Source: Patagioenas fasciata | Lineage: Eukaryota > Chordata > Aves > Columbiformes > Columbidae | Direction: 5' to 3' | Assembly (NCBI RefSeq): GCF_037038585.1 | Contig: NC_092525.1 | Span: 25,378,867-25,442,866 of the forward strand | DNA: 64,000 nucleotides | In this document: positions 63,457 through 64,000 of the stretch, piece after piece | How positions within the stretch are numbered: position 1 is the first letter of the stretch | How the letters are laid out: every line of letters begins with the position of its first letter | Made by a program: the position numbers and the translations under genes | The notes under the pieces: model-generated | What the model was told of the DNA's origin: nothing | Databases searched by the model: none | Seen by the model: the letters and a program-made list of their open reading frames with translations, nothing else

Positions 63457-64000
63457 ATTATTATTTTTTTAAATAAGGAAAGGGCCAGTGTTAGCAACAA
63501 TACATGTACTAATTCTGGAATGAAGGACAATAAGGACTGTTATTGCAAGATCCATTTTCAAGTACTAAACTCTGATATAGAAAAGAACATAATGTTCTAC
63601 TGAGACCCACAATGTTAAATGTTTTGATACAAAAATCTCATGGCTATAAAATGAAAATGCTGCAATTCAGTACCTGTTTCTTAAGGCAAATAGTCTAGAT
63701 GAAATACGGAGTTATTAAGGCAAAGTCTGAACATACTAAATACTTCAAATGTAAATGCTTTTGTTTTAATTGTTCGATAAAAAGAGTGAGATCATTGTCC
63801 TTTAAGCTCCATCGGGTCACAATACGAAACATTAGCTTGCAAAGCTAAGAAATGTAAAGACAAAAGAAAGATTTTTGAGCAATCAACTGCTGTAAATGCT
63901 GCTTTGGGTGCAACCTGTCTCTAAAAGCTGAGAAGACTTCCTCATGTGGTGGTTCAGGGTTGTATGTTACATAAGGTACTTACAATGCATTACAAATATA
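63457..64000. other. No gene seen
   Basis: Unique AT-rich sequence up to the window edge. The 64-codon open frame at 63,409-63,603 starts in the T/G tract and is translated low complexity, not a gene. The part at 63.78-63.92 kb is compositionally balanced, but nothing can be named. Confidence 0.55.

Noticed and set aside
1-64000. CRISPR arrays, operons, ribosome-binding sites, tRNA or rRNA genes
   Set aside because: Repeats present are microsatellites and transposon ends. No spaced identical repeats, tRNA cloverleaf boxes or rRNA sequence were seen, and the DNA is of vertebrate type.

Overview
The window looks like intergenic or intronic DNA from a bird genome. The pointers are: CR1 non-LTR retrotransposon pieces (one with the reverse-transcriptase core, one with the ATTCTATG-type 3' tail), an alpharetrovirus-like solo LTR, a second solo LTR of a type common across birds, and no sign of mammalian Alu, B1 or L1 elements. 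Base composition is AT-rich throughout, with many poly-A and poly-T runs, no CpG island, and low repeat density. The species cannot be fixed from the sequence. No host protein-coding gene, tRNA or rRNA was recognised. The longest open frames are about 100-130 codons and none resembles a host protein I know.

Layout. Bases 1 to about 20,360 hold no recognisable transposon, only unique AT-rich DNA, homopolymers, small hairpins and a few exon-like splice-site pairs. At 20,366-20,574 there is a 209-bp element with inverted terminal repeats flanked by TA, read as a Tc1/mariner-type MITE. At about 29.87-30.18 kb is an internal CR1 reverse-transcriptase fragment (+). At 38,648-38,919 is a 272-bp alpharetrovirus-like solo LTR (+) with TATA box, poly-A signal and an exact 5-bp target-site duplication. 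A CR1 3' tail (+) lies at about 45.0 kb and an old, diverged CR1-like piece (-) at about 46.4-46.6 kb. At 55.6-56.35 kb are the wreck of an ERV1-like pol gene (RNase H region) and a probable LTR piece. At 62,033-62,801 is a 769-bp solo LTR (-) of an ERVL-like bird family, again with an exact 5-bp duplication. The window ends in TA-rich and T/G-rich low-complexity DNA at 63.2-63.46 kb.

Nothing here forms an operon or pathway. What the sequence records is a series of old insertions, two cleanly resolved to solo LTRs, in otherwise gene-poor DNA. The best hint of an unannotated host transcript is a set of exon-like pieces at 51.96-52.56 kb followed by two poly-A signals and a GU-rich stretch at 53.19-53.24 kb. 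This is weak, because similar splice-site pairs occur by chance elsewhere in the window.
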